A stretch of 64,000 nucleotides of DNA from Owenia fusiformis (lineage: Eukaryota; Annelida; Polychaeta; Sabellida; Oweniidae), in NCBI GenBank assembly GCA_903813345.2, contig CAIIXF020000002.1, positions 33,868,109 to 33,932,108 of the forward strand, written 5' to 3'. Position 1 is the stretch's first letter, and every line of letters begins with the position of its first letter. Both the position numbers and the translations under genes were made by a program. Positions 12,501-23,900 of the stretch are shown in pieces. Under the pieces are notes generated by a model. The model worked only from the letters and a program-made list of their open reading frames with translations. It did no database searches and was not told the origin of the DNA.

Positions 12501-15500
12501 ACTGGTGTCCTACTATCCGGTATGATATCAATAGACAGGATCTTTCTTCGCGAAATGAAAGTCACTATGGATGTTTAACGTTAATTGCAATTGGAGAATA
12601 CCACTGAAAAGACTATAAGTACAACTCTAATTCCACATTATAATCTTGATGTTACAGAAACGAGAGATGAATAAATAAAATAAGGTAACGATACAAAATG
12701 GTGAAACAGCCGGATCATGTCTTTATTTTTGGTACACCCCCTCCAAAAATTTAGCAACCCAAGCTCCCTCATTGAACTACGTCTTAGAGCCTCTTTATGT
12801 TTGAATTTCTATTTACAAATTTTTACCAATTTCTTCCTCAATTACCATAGGTCAGAAATTGATGATAAATTTAATGAATTTTTGAAAATCGTCATTCCCA
12901 AGTAAACCAGTGGGAAATGGTGGGTTTGGGGCAAATCTGATTTCAGGATACTTATCAAGTAAAAGATTCAACAAAAAAACTTTTTTTGTAAGCTAAGTGT
13001 TTAGTCTACTTCATGAATACTAAAGTTACAGAGCTTCAAAGTCATTTTTGAAAATCATTTTTTGTCTCCTATGTTATTTCAATGGGAGGAGTTTTTTGAA
13101 AAATAATTTTTAGTTTGAAGACCGATATATATAACTTTTTGAACCTGAAGAAACGTATCAATTTTTTGTTAAATAAAGCTAGTAAATTCAATTGACTCCC
13201 TGATTTTTTTTTGCAAGAACTCGGATGAGTGAACATTCTGTCAAATGACTTACGGAAACCCTACCATTTTTTGCCATCGGTTTACATGGGAATGTCGATT
13301 TTCAAAAATTCATCAGATTTGTCATCCATTTCAGATCTATTGTAATTGTTGAAAAAATAGAAAAATTGGAGGTAATTGAAATGATGTCAATTTATATTTC
13401 CAGCCTTTAGTGTTTTTTCTTTGTAGGTTATGCAAATAAAAATTAAAACATGGAGAGGCTTTAACACCAATTTTTGCTTTGACCATACTAAATAGATATA
13501 GCATAAAATAATAGTATCTTGAATTAAAGAAAACAACAAATATAATACATACTTTATCATATCCATGCCGACATAGGTCAAGTTTCCATCAAGAAGGACG
13601 TAAGCCTTTGAAACATCTTCCCATGTTTCGTTCAGTGTAACAAATCTGGTGGAATTCATCCCTATTGGTAGTAAAATATGCGTTTTTAGAAGATTTTCCC
13701 AAGATATATTCCCAGTGTCGTCTGCAAGTATTTCAGCCACATGACCAGCCAACATGTACATATGATTGTTGTATATCCAACCATTCCTCACAGCGAACTC
13801 GGGCTCAAGAAACCGAAGACGCCTAATATCATGAATGAAAATTGTTTTTATTATTATGTATATTCTAGAAATTTGTCTTATCATAGACTTTTACATATAT
13901 ATCTAAAATGAAGTGCATGGTCGAATGAATATGGTCTTTTCCAGGATTAGTGGGCACTTTTTCCAATAGGAGGGCATCATTTAAATAATCAAATGCGTAT
14001 TTCTTCCAGTACAATATGACTTCGATACAGCTGTAAAAATGAATAAATATTGTATTTACCTTGTGTATTCCGTCCTCGTCAAGTTCGCAAAGACCCCGGC
14101 TGTAAGGACACTCTGGTATCCAGGAACTCCCGTCTTATGAGATAATATATCAACCAATGTTGTCAGTTCGGTCAAATAACTCGTGTTCAACTTGAAATTT
14201 TGTCCAAGTATCTCATTCAGAGGCGTGTGCCAGTTAAGCCTAAAATAAAAAAGGGTCAGTTATTTGATGAACTTCTGTAATAGGCCTTTTTCATTAAGTA
14301 CTGATATTTACCATTTTACGGTATGGTATGATTTTAAGTATGATTTCAAATGATATGGTTGACAAACGTAGCAGTAATCTCACTTTTCATAATCTCTAGC
14401 CTTGTCAATCATGTCTGCCAACAATGTTGCCGTGAAACTCTTAGTCACTGAACCAATGGCAAACTTCGTTTGTGGAGTAACTTCAACGCTCTTCTCCAAG
14501 TCGGAATAGCCATATCCCTTTGTGTACGCTATCTTAAAATGCAAAAGCTATGTCACTCGGTTTAGTTGTTTTAAAATACAACTATACAGTTATAACCATC
14601 CGCGTGGGGCATTTACAGAGAGCGATTCATTAGTTATAGATCATTTTGACAACGTCCCCATGATATTAGAGAGTTTAAGCTCTCTAAACTCTGTTTCGAG
14701 GTTGATGATTACAGGGTCCACTTCCTCAATACGATTGTCTACTTATACAGAGGTCATAATAATCATATAATATGTGGAATGAAAAAAGGGTAATCCCTTC
14801 GTGAATTATTTAAACAACACTTTTTTACCATTGCCCTTATCTATAGTTCTCAGGACACATTTAAGGCTGCTACAGTTCTTCCCACGTGAACATTCATCAA
14901 CAAAGAATATATGGGAGTTGTTAATGTCAGACTTTTTATCGTTGGATCTTTTCACTTATCCCTCTCTCAGTAAACTGAATACAACTGGATTTGATATTAT
15001 CCCTGAGTATATATACAAGAACATTATACTAGCTAGAGGATTAACTAAAATAGGTAACCCACTGAAATATCTTAAGATGGAAAATTTTAATCGATTGTAC
15101 CATATTAAATTCTCATTGGAATTTTGTTTTCTAGCTTTAACAATTGAATCAATTAACGAAAAAAATATTGAAACACAAAATTTAGGACAGAGGCATTCTG
15201 TTTGCAACATTAGCTGTTTTGTGGATAAAGTTTTTTTGTTGCAAATTATAGCGAAAATGCTCATTTCTAATGTATTACATGTGCATTGTATAGGGTAACT
15301 TAAGCGTACAGGTTGACTTTTCGATTTTATATGCATTGCTTTAAGTCTCCAATATTCAAAGCCTCTGACCTGATTATTATGAACTATGGATATCGCCAAT
15401 CCTGGAATTCCTCGACATTTCATCACATTTTGCACAAATTCGTCAATGCTTTGTTTCTGTGTGTCCGTTAATCCATAGATCGGGGTCAGATGCGATAATC

Positions 15501-15549
15501 CGAGAATTAGAATAAATTGACTCAATATCAAAACAGAATTGCGACTCAT
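9574..15549 (-). CDS. Secreted serine beta-lactamase-like hydrolase, copy 1
   Basis: Seven minus-strand exons: 15370-15549, 14384-14532, 14060-14239, 13553-13822, 12311-12443, 10580-10703 and 9574-10301. They are phase-consistent, total 1764 nt and encode 587 aa. Residues 1-25 are a signal peptide ending near PIYG. The fold is serine beta-lactamase/class C penicillin-binding-like (LACTB and peptidase S12 relatives). Ser88-Val-Thr-Lys91 is the SxxK nucleophile/base, Tyr187-Asn-Asn189 the YxN motif and His352-Pro-Gly354 the HxG motif. LVDILSHKTGVPGY and AGPAGSILSTADDMALW are family landmarks. A C-terminal domain starting at PLVDYEGTYGHLAFG resembles the barrel appended to S12 peptidases. The last about 20 residues are hydrophobic, so a GPI anchor or membrane tail is possible. 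The substrate is unknown; members of this fold act as esterases, peptidases or scaffolds, and some molluscan shell-matrix proteins have it. Confidence 0.88.
11143..12075 (+). repeat. Interspersed repeat, family A, in copy 1 intron 5
   Basis: Starts near CCACACTATGTGG-type sequence (CACATAGTGTGGGGCC) and a (CGTC)n stretch, followed by internally repeated blocks GGCCATTTTG...AAATCTTGTCTGTAAAGTC about every 150-170 bp. The same copy sits at 19613-20600 in copy 2 intron 5 but not in copies 3 or 4. Non-coding; class unknown. Confidence 0.7.
12770..13475. mobile_element. Foldback element in copy 1 intron 4
   Basis: Left arm about 12770-12935 and right arm about 13250-13475 are inverted copies (GAATTTTTGAAAATCG, CATTCCCA, GAGCCTCT...ATGTTT blocks). 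The right arm ends about 80 bp from the exon 4 donor. The same structure is in copy 2 (21283-21990). Confidence 0.6.
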
Positions 15550-15594
15550 CGTGAACACTTATGGTAATTATGATGACAATAATTCTTTTGGTGA

Positions 15595-15745
15595 TACATT
15601 TATCTTTATGTACAGAGTAATCTTTGAACTACTTATCTATTGTCGAGTCTTTAAACCATGTGCCTAATAATGTCAAGTGAGGGGCGATAAATAAGTATAA
15701 CCAGTGCAACCATTGCAAAATGATAAGACTTGGCCTGTTAATTTA
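15595..15745 (-). promoter_or_regulatory. Conserved 5' block upstream of copy 1
   Basis: Begins about 45 bp upstream of the ATG. It matches blocks upstream of copies 2, 3 and 4 and the exon-1 relic, including ACTTATTTATCGC and a CCAAATCTTATTATTTTGC-like stretch (minus strand). Conservation between paralogs that have otherwise diverged suggests promoter or 5' UTR; no experimental support. Confidence 0.4.
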
Positions 15746-15749
15746 CATA

Positions 15750-16980
15750 TTTATCTGTGGGTGAAAAGAACGTCACCTTTTAATAGTTTTTATATTTAAA
15801 GAAAAATCATGATTACGCATACAACATTAAATTAAAATGAGAGACACGTTAGGCTATCATTTTTTATTCTGAGAAATGCTTTATTTGTCAACACCTCTAA
15901 CTGTTATATAGCATTAGTAATAGTATATTATAGATCGTCACATATTCATAAAAAGGGAGATTTTTATTTTGACAAATCAATTTCATATTTTATAGGTAAT
16001 GTTTAGGATCTTCTTTTTGTGTGTTTTCTTTAAGAAAAATTGACATCTTTTACCCATCACGTATTAGCAGTTTAGCACATAGCATGGCTTATGCAATGTA
16101 CTACAAATGCAACTCACCAGTTTGGATAAATACAAGGATTAATATTGAGTCCTGATATACATGCATCCTTTGGATAATTTTCTCTGTCAATGTTGACACA
16201 ATCATTATAAACGTATTTTATCTTAAAGACGATTTTAACAAACTGGAATTGACCGAACTCCCTTCATTCCTTAACATGGACTAATCTAGTTGACTTGCCT
16301 AAAGTCACCATATTGTTTTTGTACTGGAAACTTGTGGACTTTTTGATCAACTTTCTGCTAAATGAAATCAACAACTTGTGATCGAATTGCTTTGGAGAAA
16401 TCTTATCTGCACCAACGATTTGATTTATCGGAGAAAATATATTGGTAAGGATTAAAAGGTTGATTGGATTTAGTGAGTTGTATTCATCGAAAAGGTGGAT
16501 TAGATTCGGATTCTGCAAAATATGGTATTTTCATGGTTTAAAGATCAAATTTAAATATTATGTTGAACAGAGGGTGCATAAAAGTAAACTCATTTGTGTG
16601 TAAATCTGCTATGACTACACTATGCTGGATGGAAGGATATATTTCAATACAAATATATACCTGCAACCTAACTCCCTCCCTTCAAAATAGCCCACGTCGG
16701 CTATTTTATTCACCTCCAAAAGTTTGGCAATCCTAACTAACCCATTGGATTATGTATTAAAGCATCTTTAGGTTTGAATTCTTATATGCAAATTTGTAAA
16801 GAAAAAACTATTTTGGGAGGGGAAATATAATTCATTTTAGTACCTTCGTTAAGTTAAGTAGACAATTGGATTTGAATTTTATTTAACAAAAATGATGTCT
16901 TTATTTACTGAAAGTAATAGGATTTATCAAGAAACCTCATCACAGTGATGACATCAAAATTGTTACCCCTGAAATATCTT
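15750..16980. other. Spacer between copies 1 and 2, 5' flank of copy 1
   Basis: Non-coding. 15.55-16.67 kb is duplicated at 27.29-28.55 kb upstream of copy 2. 16432-16512 is an inverted copy of 17587-17672. Confidence 0.55.
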
Positions 16981-17672
16981 CATTCATGTATCTTCATTTT
17001 AGAGAATGATATTAGGCAATAGTGCAATAACATTGCAACTCAACATTCAAAAGAGTAACATAAAATATATGATAATCAGGCCTGTAGCCAGGGGGGAGGG
17101 GGGTCAAGGGAACTCCCCCCCACCCTTGGGCAAAAAGATCTTTCAAAATCATGTAGTTTTTCACCATTCTGAACATTTTTTAAGTAATAATAGCCATTCT
17201 TGGGCCAATGTTGTAAAAAGTGAACCCTTGGAATTAAAAAAAGTTAAACCCCCTTGAAAAACTCCTGGCTATGTTCCTGTATGATCTTGTAAAGAAAATT
17301 TTCTTTAAGCACCTTTAACCTGCTATTTACTGCCCAGCTGAAACATATGTAAGGCATAATAAAGATAGATCAGTAGATAAAAGCTGTCTTTCAAATGGAT
17401 GTGTGGAAGTTACCAAAATATTTCTGCTATATTTTGTTTGGATTGAAAACTTTGATGTGGATCTTCAAAGCAGTCTGCCTTATGAATTATGGATTGTCTA
17501 AACTTTACTCATAAAGAATAAGATTGTGTACCAGACATTGAGGGAGATCAAAACATTAAAAATATTAAAGAAATTCCATATTTATAAGATGCCCGATTCA
17601 ATCCACCTTTTACATGAATCCAATCCACTCGATCCAATCCACCTTTCAATCTTTACCAATATATTTGAGAAA
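16432..17672. repeat. Inverted repeat pair in the copy 1-2 spacer
   Basis: 16432-16512 and 17587-17672 are inverted relative to each other (ATATTGGTAA...AAAAGGTGGATT and AATCCACCTTTT). The corresponding pair in the next spacer is 28305-28400 and 32048-32135. Confidence 0.5.
17077..17279. mobile_element. hAT-like MITE in the 3' flank of copy 2
   Basis: Termini CAGGCCTGTAGCCAGG and (reverse) CAGGAACATAGCCAGG, 203 bp, as in non-autonomous hAT elements. Flanks share TATGAT as a possible decayed 8-bp duplication. The same insertion sits at 31549-31741 in the copy 3 flank. Confidence 0.65.
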
Positions 17673-17979
17673 ATACCTCAACTCAAAATTATGAAATGGT
17701 CGGTTCATCATCCAGTAAGTTGAATAGTTGAACTCATAATTACTAGTAGTAACCAACATTTTCAAAAACGCCTGAGTTCAGCTTTAATGTCCCGTATAAC
17801 AACCCCTATTCTTACCACTAAAATGGATTCTGGCACGGCTGTTCCATATAAATGTACTTGCTTAGATTCGACCATCTTGGGCTAGTCTGGGGAAATTAGG
17901 ATTTCAGCAAAGGTACATTGACTTAACATGGCACTTGTGTGTATTAATGTTATATAAAGTATTGATTGATAGCGTTATG

Positions 17980-20900
17980 CTATGTCCTGTTCGATATCAC
18001 TATTATCTGTAGGAGTGAAGTCATCGTAAGTAATGCAATACTGTTCTTTCTGGCAAACTTAGTTGCCGAGCCACTTGGGTCACGTGTAGGGCAAGCAGGG
18101 TCCTGTGTCGGTACGATATCAGCTGGGACATCCGTAAGTTTTAAGTCCCGGATAAACGCTTGTGGATGTGAATCATCAATCTTCAAATAAACAGTATCAA
18201 TATTTCCAGTTGCATTGCTCGTAGCAAATCTAGCCGGAAAATAATCATTTCGGTATTTATAAATACCCTCATATGACATCATAAACACACCTTGCGTTGC
18301 ATCATAAGAACAATGACCTTCAAAGAAAGGTCCATATCTCATATAAAGTTTATTGATGGTGGCATTTAATGTAAATGTCACATTTCCGAATGCAAGATGT
18401 CCATAGGTGCCTTCATAGTCAACCAATGGTCTCAGGGCCGTGTCGTTGTATACTGGCAGTACGGGATTTACTGAAGGCGGGCCAGGAGCCCAAGGTTCAG
18501 GAAATGTACAAGCTGTCGTTTTGTTAAGCCAGGGGTCAAGGCCAAGTAGAATATCCGATACGTACATTCGTATCATCCTTACTGCTGTCCCACCATTATA
18601 AGAACCTGGGCCATTCAAGATTTGGAATACACCAGCCTGTTCTCTTTGAAAGATTCTGAAGTCTGATTGAAAACTGTGTATTCCACCAGGATGACCTATC
18701 ATCTTAAACCCTGAAATTAAACAGGATCAAAGGACTTGGATAATTCAATCAGTGTTATTATTCCAAATTTGCATTATTTTATTTAAATTTAAATTATCTA
18801 TCAAATAGGAAAATGCAACACGAAAACAAAGTGTCAATGCTCCCCAATCAACCATTTAATCGAGCAAGCATTCATTTGTTGGTTGATTATTCAAGCAAAC
18901 AACCGTCTACTATGACCCAATCAAATATGTTCAAATAAAATCAAATATTCGAGAAACATTCCATTCTATTGAGAAATATATTATATACAGTATAGATAAA
19001 TAATTAGTCATTACATCGTAATGCCTTTAATTAAATTACCTCTATAAAAATATGTTTCCAATCCTAAATTATAGGAACTTTGGACTGAATCAATGGGATA
19101 TGTAGGCTTTGTCAAATCTCTGCCCATACGTGATGGTTGTGACACTTGACCAAGATACATCTCCTGTTAATAAAAACGAAACAAAACCAAAACACTAAAA
19201 ACAATATCTAGCAAAACCATACTACGCTTTTAGTTTCTGAAGGGATGTCGCAGGAAGCAGAGACATACGAGTATATGTTTTATATGTCTCTGCAGGAAGG
19301 GATCATCAGAAAACCACAATGGTGTTGGCCTTGAATACTCGTTATCCACTGTTTTAAGTGAACAGGAAAGTGTGTTCTATACAGTGTGTCCATATCAAAG
19401 GATGGACATTTGGGTTCAATGTTAATATTCAATGTTAATATTGTAGTCACTTATATTCTATGATTTATCAAAAGGTGTTGGATGAATATCTATGGAATGG
19501 CCATGTTAATGTACATATTGTGATTAATATAAACAGTACTAGTTTAGTTGTTTAACGAATAGATAATAAAGAAAGCTTTTAAAAATTTTTAACTTTGCAT
19601 CAATGAAGATTTCCCCCACGCCTTTTTATGTCCGCACCACATAGTGTGGGGCCATATTGTCGACCTTGGCGCGTCCGTCTGTCTGTCTATCTGTCCGTCC
19701 GTACGTCCGGCAGTTTTCTCCAAAACCGCTACAGATATCACCTTCAAATTTTTAGGGATTACTTATGAGTGCATACAGAAGTTGATGGAAATTTTTTAAC
19801 TCGATACCTACTTCCTGTCGGCCATTTTGAAGTCAAATGCTAGAATCCTTGTCTGCAAACTTTAAGAAAAACGGCTTCACAGTTGCTTTTAAAACGTAAA
19901 AATCGTGTTCAGCTCACTTCATTTTACATCTGATTAGGTTTTGGACCATTTTGAATTTCATGTCACCATTTTGCCATTTTGCCAAATTAGCGCGCGATAA
20001 TACTTTGTATCATATTGAATGGTGTTTTTTAGTTTTCATACTTAAATTTTTTAATAGCTTTATAAATAATTTCAGGTGAACTTTGTTTTAAAAGCTTATG
20101 TTATTTTTAACAGTAGTTATATGTGATAATTTGTAAAAAGAAATCAGCAAAAACTCATAATCACTTTTTTGTCGGCCATTTTGGATTTTTCCGTCCTAAA
20201 ATCTTGTCTGTAAAGTCTTGTCTACGCGTTTTCAGGTGAACCGTTTGGTAGATCGATTTCAAATTTTCAGGGATGATTCTTAGTATGAAAATCTAGAACT
20301 GATTAGTTTTTTGACATTCTGGGTAAATGTCAAGGCAGCTATTTTGAATTCTCCATCCTAAAATCTTGTCTGTAAAATCTTGTTTACACGTTTTCTGGTT
20401 AACTGTTTGATGGATCAATTTAAGATTTACAGGGCTGGTTCTTAGTATGAAAATCTTGAACTGACTAATCTTTTGGCATTCTGGGTAAATTTTAAGGTGG
20501 CCATTTTGGATTTTCTGACTTCAAATTGTGTCGGTAGAGTCTTGTCTCCTCATTTTCAGGATAACCATTTGACTGGATCACCCATTGGTGGGGACATTTT
20601 GTACACATTTGTGTTCTTGTTAGATAAATTGAAAAAGTTGAATCACGAAAAACGAGAATTATCGAGATTTCAATTGAAAGCTACTATTCTACGGTCGAGT
20701 GCACCCCGAAGCAGTACTACGGAAGATCTAGTGGGTATGAAGGAAGACTTATATAACAGTCAACATTTAACCACTGACCATAACAAACTGAACAATTTGA
20801 TTGCATTCGGTCATGACAGAAATCAAAACGTTTCGTGTATCTTACATCTAGAATTTCGTGATCGATTAATTCCTCTCCTTTATTAGTTTTCCCATGGTTG

Positions 20901-23900
20901 ATATGAAACAGGAGCCACAAAGCCATGTCGTCTGCTGTAGATAAAATGGACCCCGCAGGACCTGCTGCAACAACCTCTCTGTAAGTAAAGCGTCATGGAC
21001 TGAATGTAACATGAACATATTGCAAAAGACTTGGACTGGTGTCCTACTATCCGGTATGATATCAATAGACAGGATCTTTCATCGCGAAGATGTTTAACGT
21101 TATTTGCAATTGGAGCTTACCACTGAAATGACTATAAGTACAACTCTAATTCCACATTATAATCTTGATGTTACAGAAACGAGAGATGAATAGATAAAAT
21201 AAGGTAACGATGCAAAATGGTGAAACAGCCGGATCATCTCTTTATTTTTGGTACACCCCCTCCAAAAATTTGGCAACCCAAGCTCCCTCATTGAACTAGG
21301 TGTTAGAGCCTCTTTATGTTTGAATTTCTATTTACAATTTTTTCCCAAATTTTTCCTCAATTACCATAGGTCAGAAATTGATGATAAATTTAATGAATTT
21401 TTGAAAATCGTCATTCCCAAGTAAACCAGTGGGAAATGGTGGGTTTGGGGCAAATCTGATTTCAGGATACTTATCAAGTAAAAGATTCAACAAAAAACTT
21501 TTTTTGTAAGCTAAGTGTTTAGTTTACTTCATAAATACTAAAGTTACAGAGCTTCAAAGTCATTTTTGAAAATCATTTTTGTCTCCTATGTTATTTCAAT
21601 GGGAGGAGTTTTTTGGAAATTAATTTTTAGTTTGAAGACCTATATATATAACATTTTGAACCTAAAGAAACGTATCATTTTTTTTGTTAAATAAAGCTAG
21701 TAAATTCAATTGACTCCCTGATTTTTTTTGCAAGAACTCGGATGAGTGAATATTCTGTCAAATGACTTACGGGAACCCTACCATTTTTTGCCATCGGTTT
21801 ACATGGGAATGTCGATTTTCAAAAATTCATCAGATTTGTCATCCATTTCGGATCTTTTGTAATTGTTGAAAAATAGAAAAATTGGAGGTAATTGAAATGA
21901 TGTCAATTTATATTTCCAGCCTTTAGTGTTTTTTTCTTTGTAGGTTATGCAAATAAAAATTAAAACATGGAGAGGCTTTAACACCAATTTTTGCTTTGAC
22001 CATACTAAATAGATAGCATAAAATAATAGTATCTTGAATTAAAGAAAACAACAAATATAATACATACTTTATCATATCCATGCCGACATAGGTCAAGTTT
22101 CCATCAAGAAGGACGTAAGCCTTTGAAACATCTTCCCATGTTTCGTTCAGTGTAACAAATCTGGTGGAATTCATCCCTATTGGTAGTAAAATATGCGTTT
22201 TTAGAAGATTTTCCCAAGATATATTCCCAGTGTCGTCTGCAAGTATTTCAGCCACATGGCCAGCCAACATGTACATATGATTGTTGTATATCCAACCATT
22301 CCTCACAGCGAACTCGGGCTCAAGAAACCGAAGACGCCTAATGTCATGAATGTAAATTGTTTTTATTATTATGTATATTCTAGAAATTTGTCTTATCATA
22401 GACTTTTACATATATATCTAAAAGGAAGTGCATGGTCGAATGAATATGGTCTTTTCCAGGATTAGTGGGCATTTTTTCCAATAGGAGGGCATCATTAAAA
22501 TAATCAAATGCGTATTTCTTCCAGTACAATATGACTTCGATACAGCTGTAAAAATGAATAAATATTGTATTTACCTTGTGTATTCCTTCCTCGTCAAGTT
22601 CGCAAAGACCCCGGCTGTAAGAACACTCTGGTAACCAGGAACTCCCGTCTTATGAGATAATATATCAACCAATGTTGTCAATTCGGTCAGATAACTCGTG
22701 TTCAACTTAAAACTTTGTCCAAGTATCTCTTTCAGTGGTGTTTGCCAGTTAAGCCTTTAAATCAAAAAGGGTCAGTTATTTTATGAACTTCTGTAATAGG
22801 CCTTTTTCATTAAGTACTGATATTTACCATTTTACGGTATGGCATGATTTTTGGTATGATTTCAAATGATATGGTTGACAAACGTAGCAGTAATCTCACT
22901 TTTCAGAATCGCTAGCCTTGTCAATCATGTCTGCCAACAATGTTGCCGTGAAACTCTTAGTCACTGAACCAATGGCAAACTTGGTTTGTGGAGTAACTTC
23001 AACGCTCTTCTCCAAGTCGGAATAGCCATATCCCTTCGTGTATGCTATCTTAAAATGCAAAAGCTATGTCACTCGGTTTGGTTGTTTTAAAATACAACTG
23101 TACAAAAACCATCCGCGTGTGTCATTTTTAGAGAGCTATTCATTAGTCATAGATCATTTTGACAACGTCACAATGATATTAGAGAGTAGTTTAAGCTCTC
23201 TAAACTATGTTTCGAGATTGATGATTACAGGGTCCACTTCCTCAATAAGATTGTCTGCTTATACAGAGGTCATATTAATCATATAACATGTGGAATGAAA
23301 AAAGGGTAATCGCTTCATGAGTTATAGAAACAATAGTTTTTTTACCATTACAGTTCTTCCCACGTGAGCATTCATCAACAAAGAATATATGGACGTGGAT
23401 AATGTCAGACTTTCTATCGTTGGATCTTTTCACTTATCCCTCTCTCAGTAAACTGAATACAACTGGATTTGATATTATCCCTGAGTATATATACAATTGC
23501 ATTACTGGGTAGAGGATTAAATGATGCCAAGTGCTTATGAAAACCACAGTGGTCACTCCATGAATGAAGATGATTTTCATTGGTTTATGATTTGACATTG
23601 GTTGTTCACTTAAATACATGTATCTTAATCAGATGAAACACATGTATGAAATATATGAGTATATGTTGATAAAGCCAAATGTCTTCTACATGAATCTATA
23701 TCCTTGCGACATATATTTTAACTATATAACACACATTGTCGCCGTCGGTATACTTGTTTCATCTTCACCGTAAAATTGCTTTGTTCAAGCTTACATAAGA
23801 TAGCTTAAGATACAAAGCCAGGTGTTTCGGTAGACCATTTAAATGAAGATAGGTGCATTCAAATAAAATATACATGTCATTCGTATCAACAAATATAAAA

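Noticed and set aside
13387-13884. Reading exon 4 of copy 1 as a 165-codon single-exon gene (likewise 21923-22399 and 48627-49178)
   Set aside because: The ends outside 13553-13822 are intron: clear AG and GT sites at both borders, phase match to neighbours, and paralog similarity consistent with the exon borders.
14801-15298. 165-codon plus-strand ORF
   Set aside because: Lies wholly in intron 1 of copy 1, has no family features, and the aligned region of copy 2 is broken by stops and a 1.7-kb insertion.
17006-17257. 83-codon ORF with PVARGEGGQGNSPPP
   Set aside because: It is the translation of a hAT-like MITE terminus (CAGGCCTGTAGCCAGG), also present at 31549, not a gene.
20473-20886. 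137-codon plus-strand ORF
   Set aside because: Runs from repeat family A into the antisense of copy 2 exon 5; the matching copy 1 region is not open.
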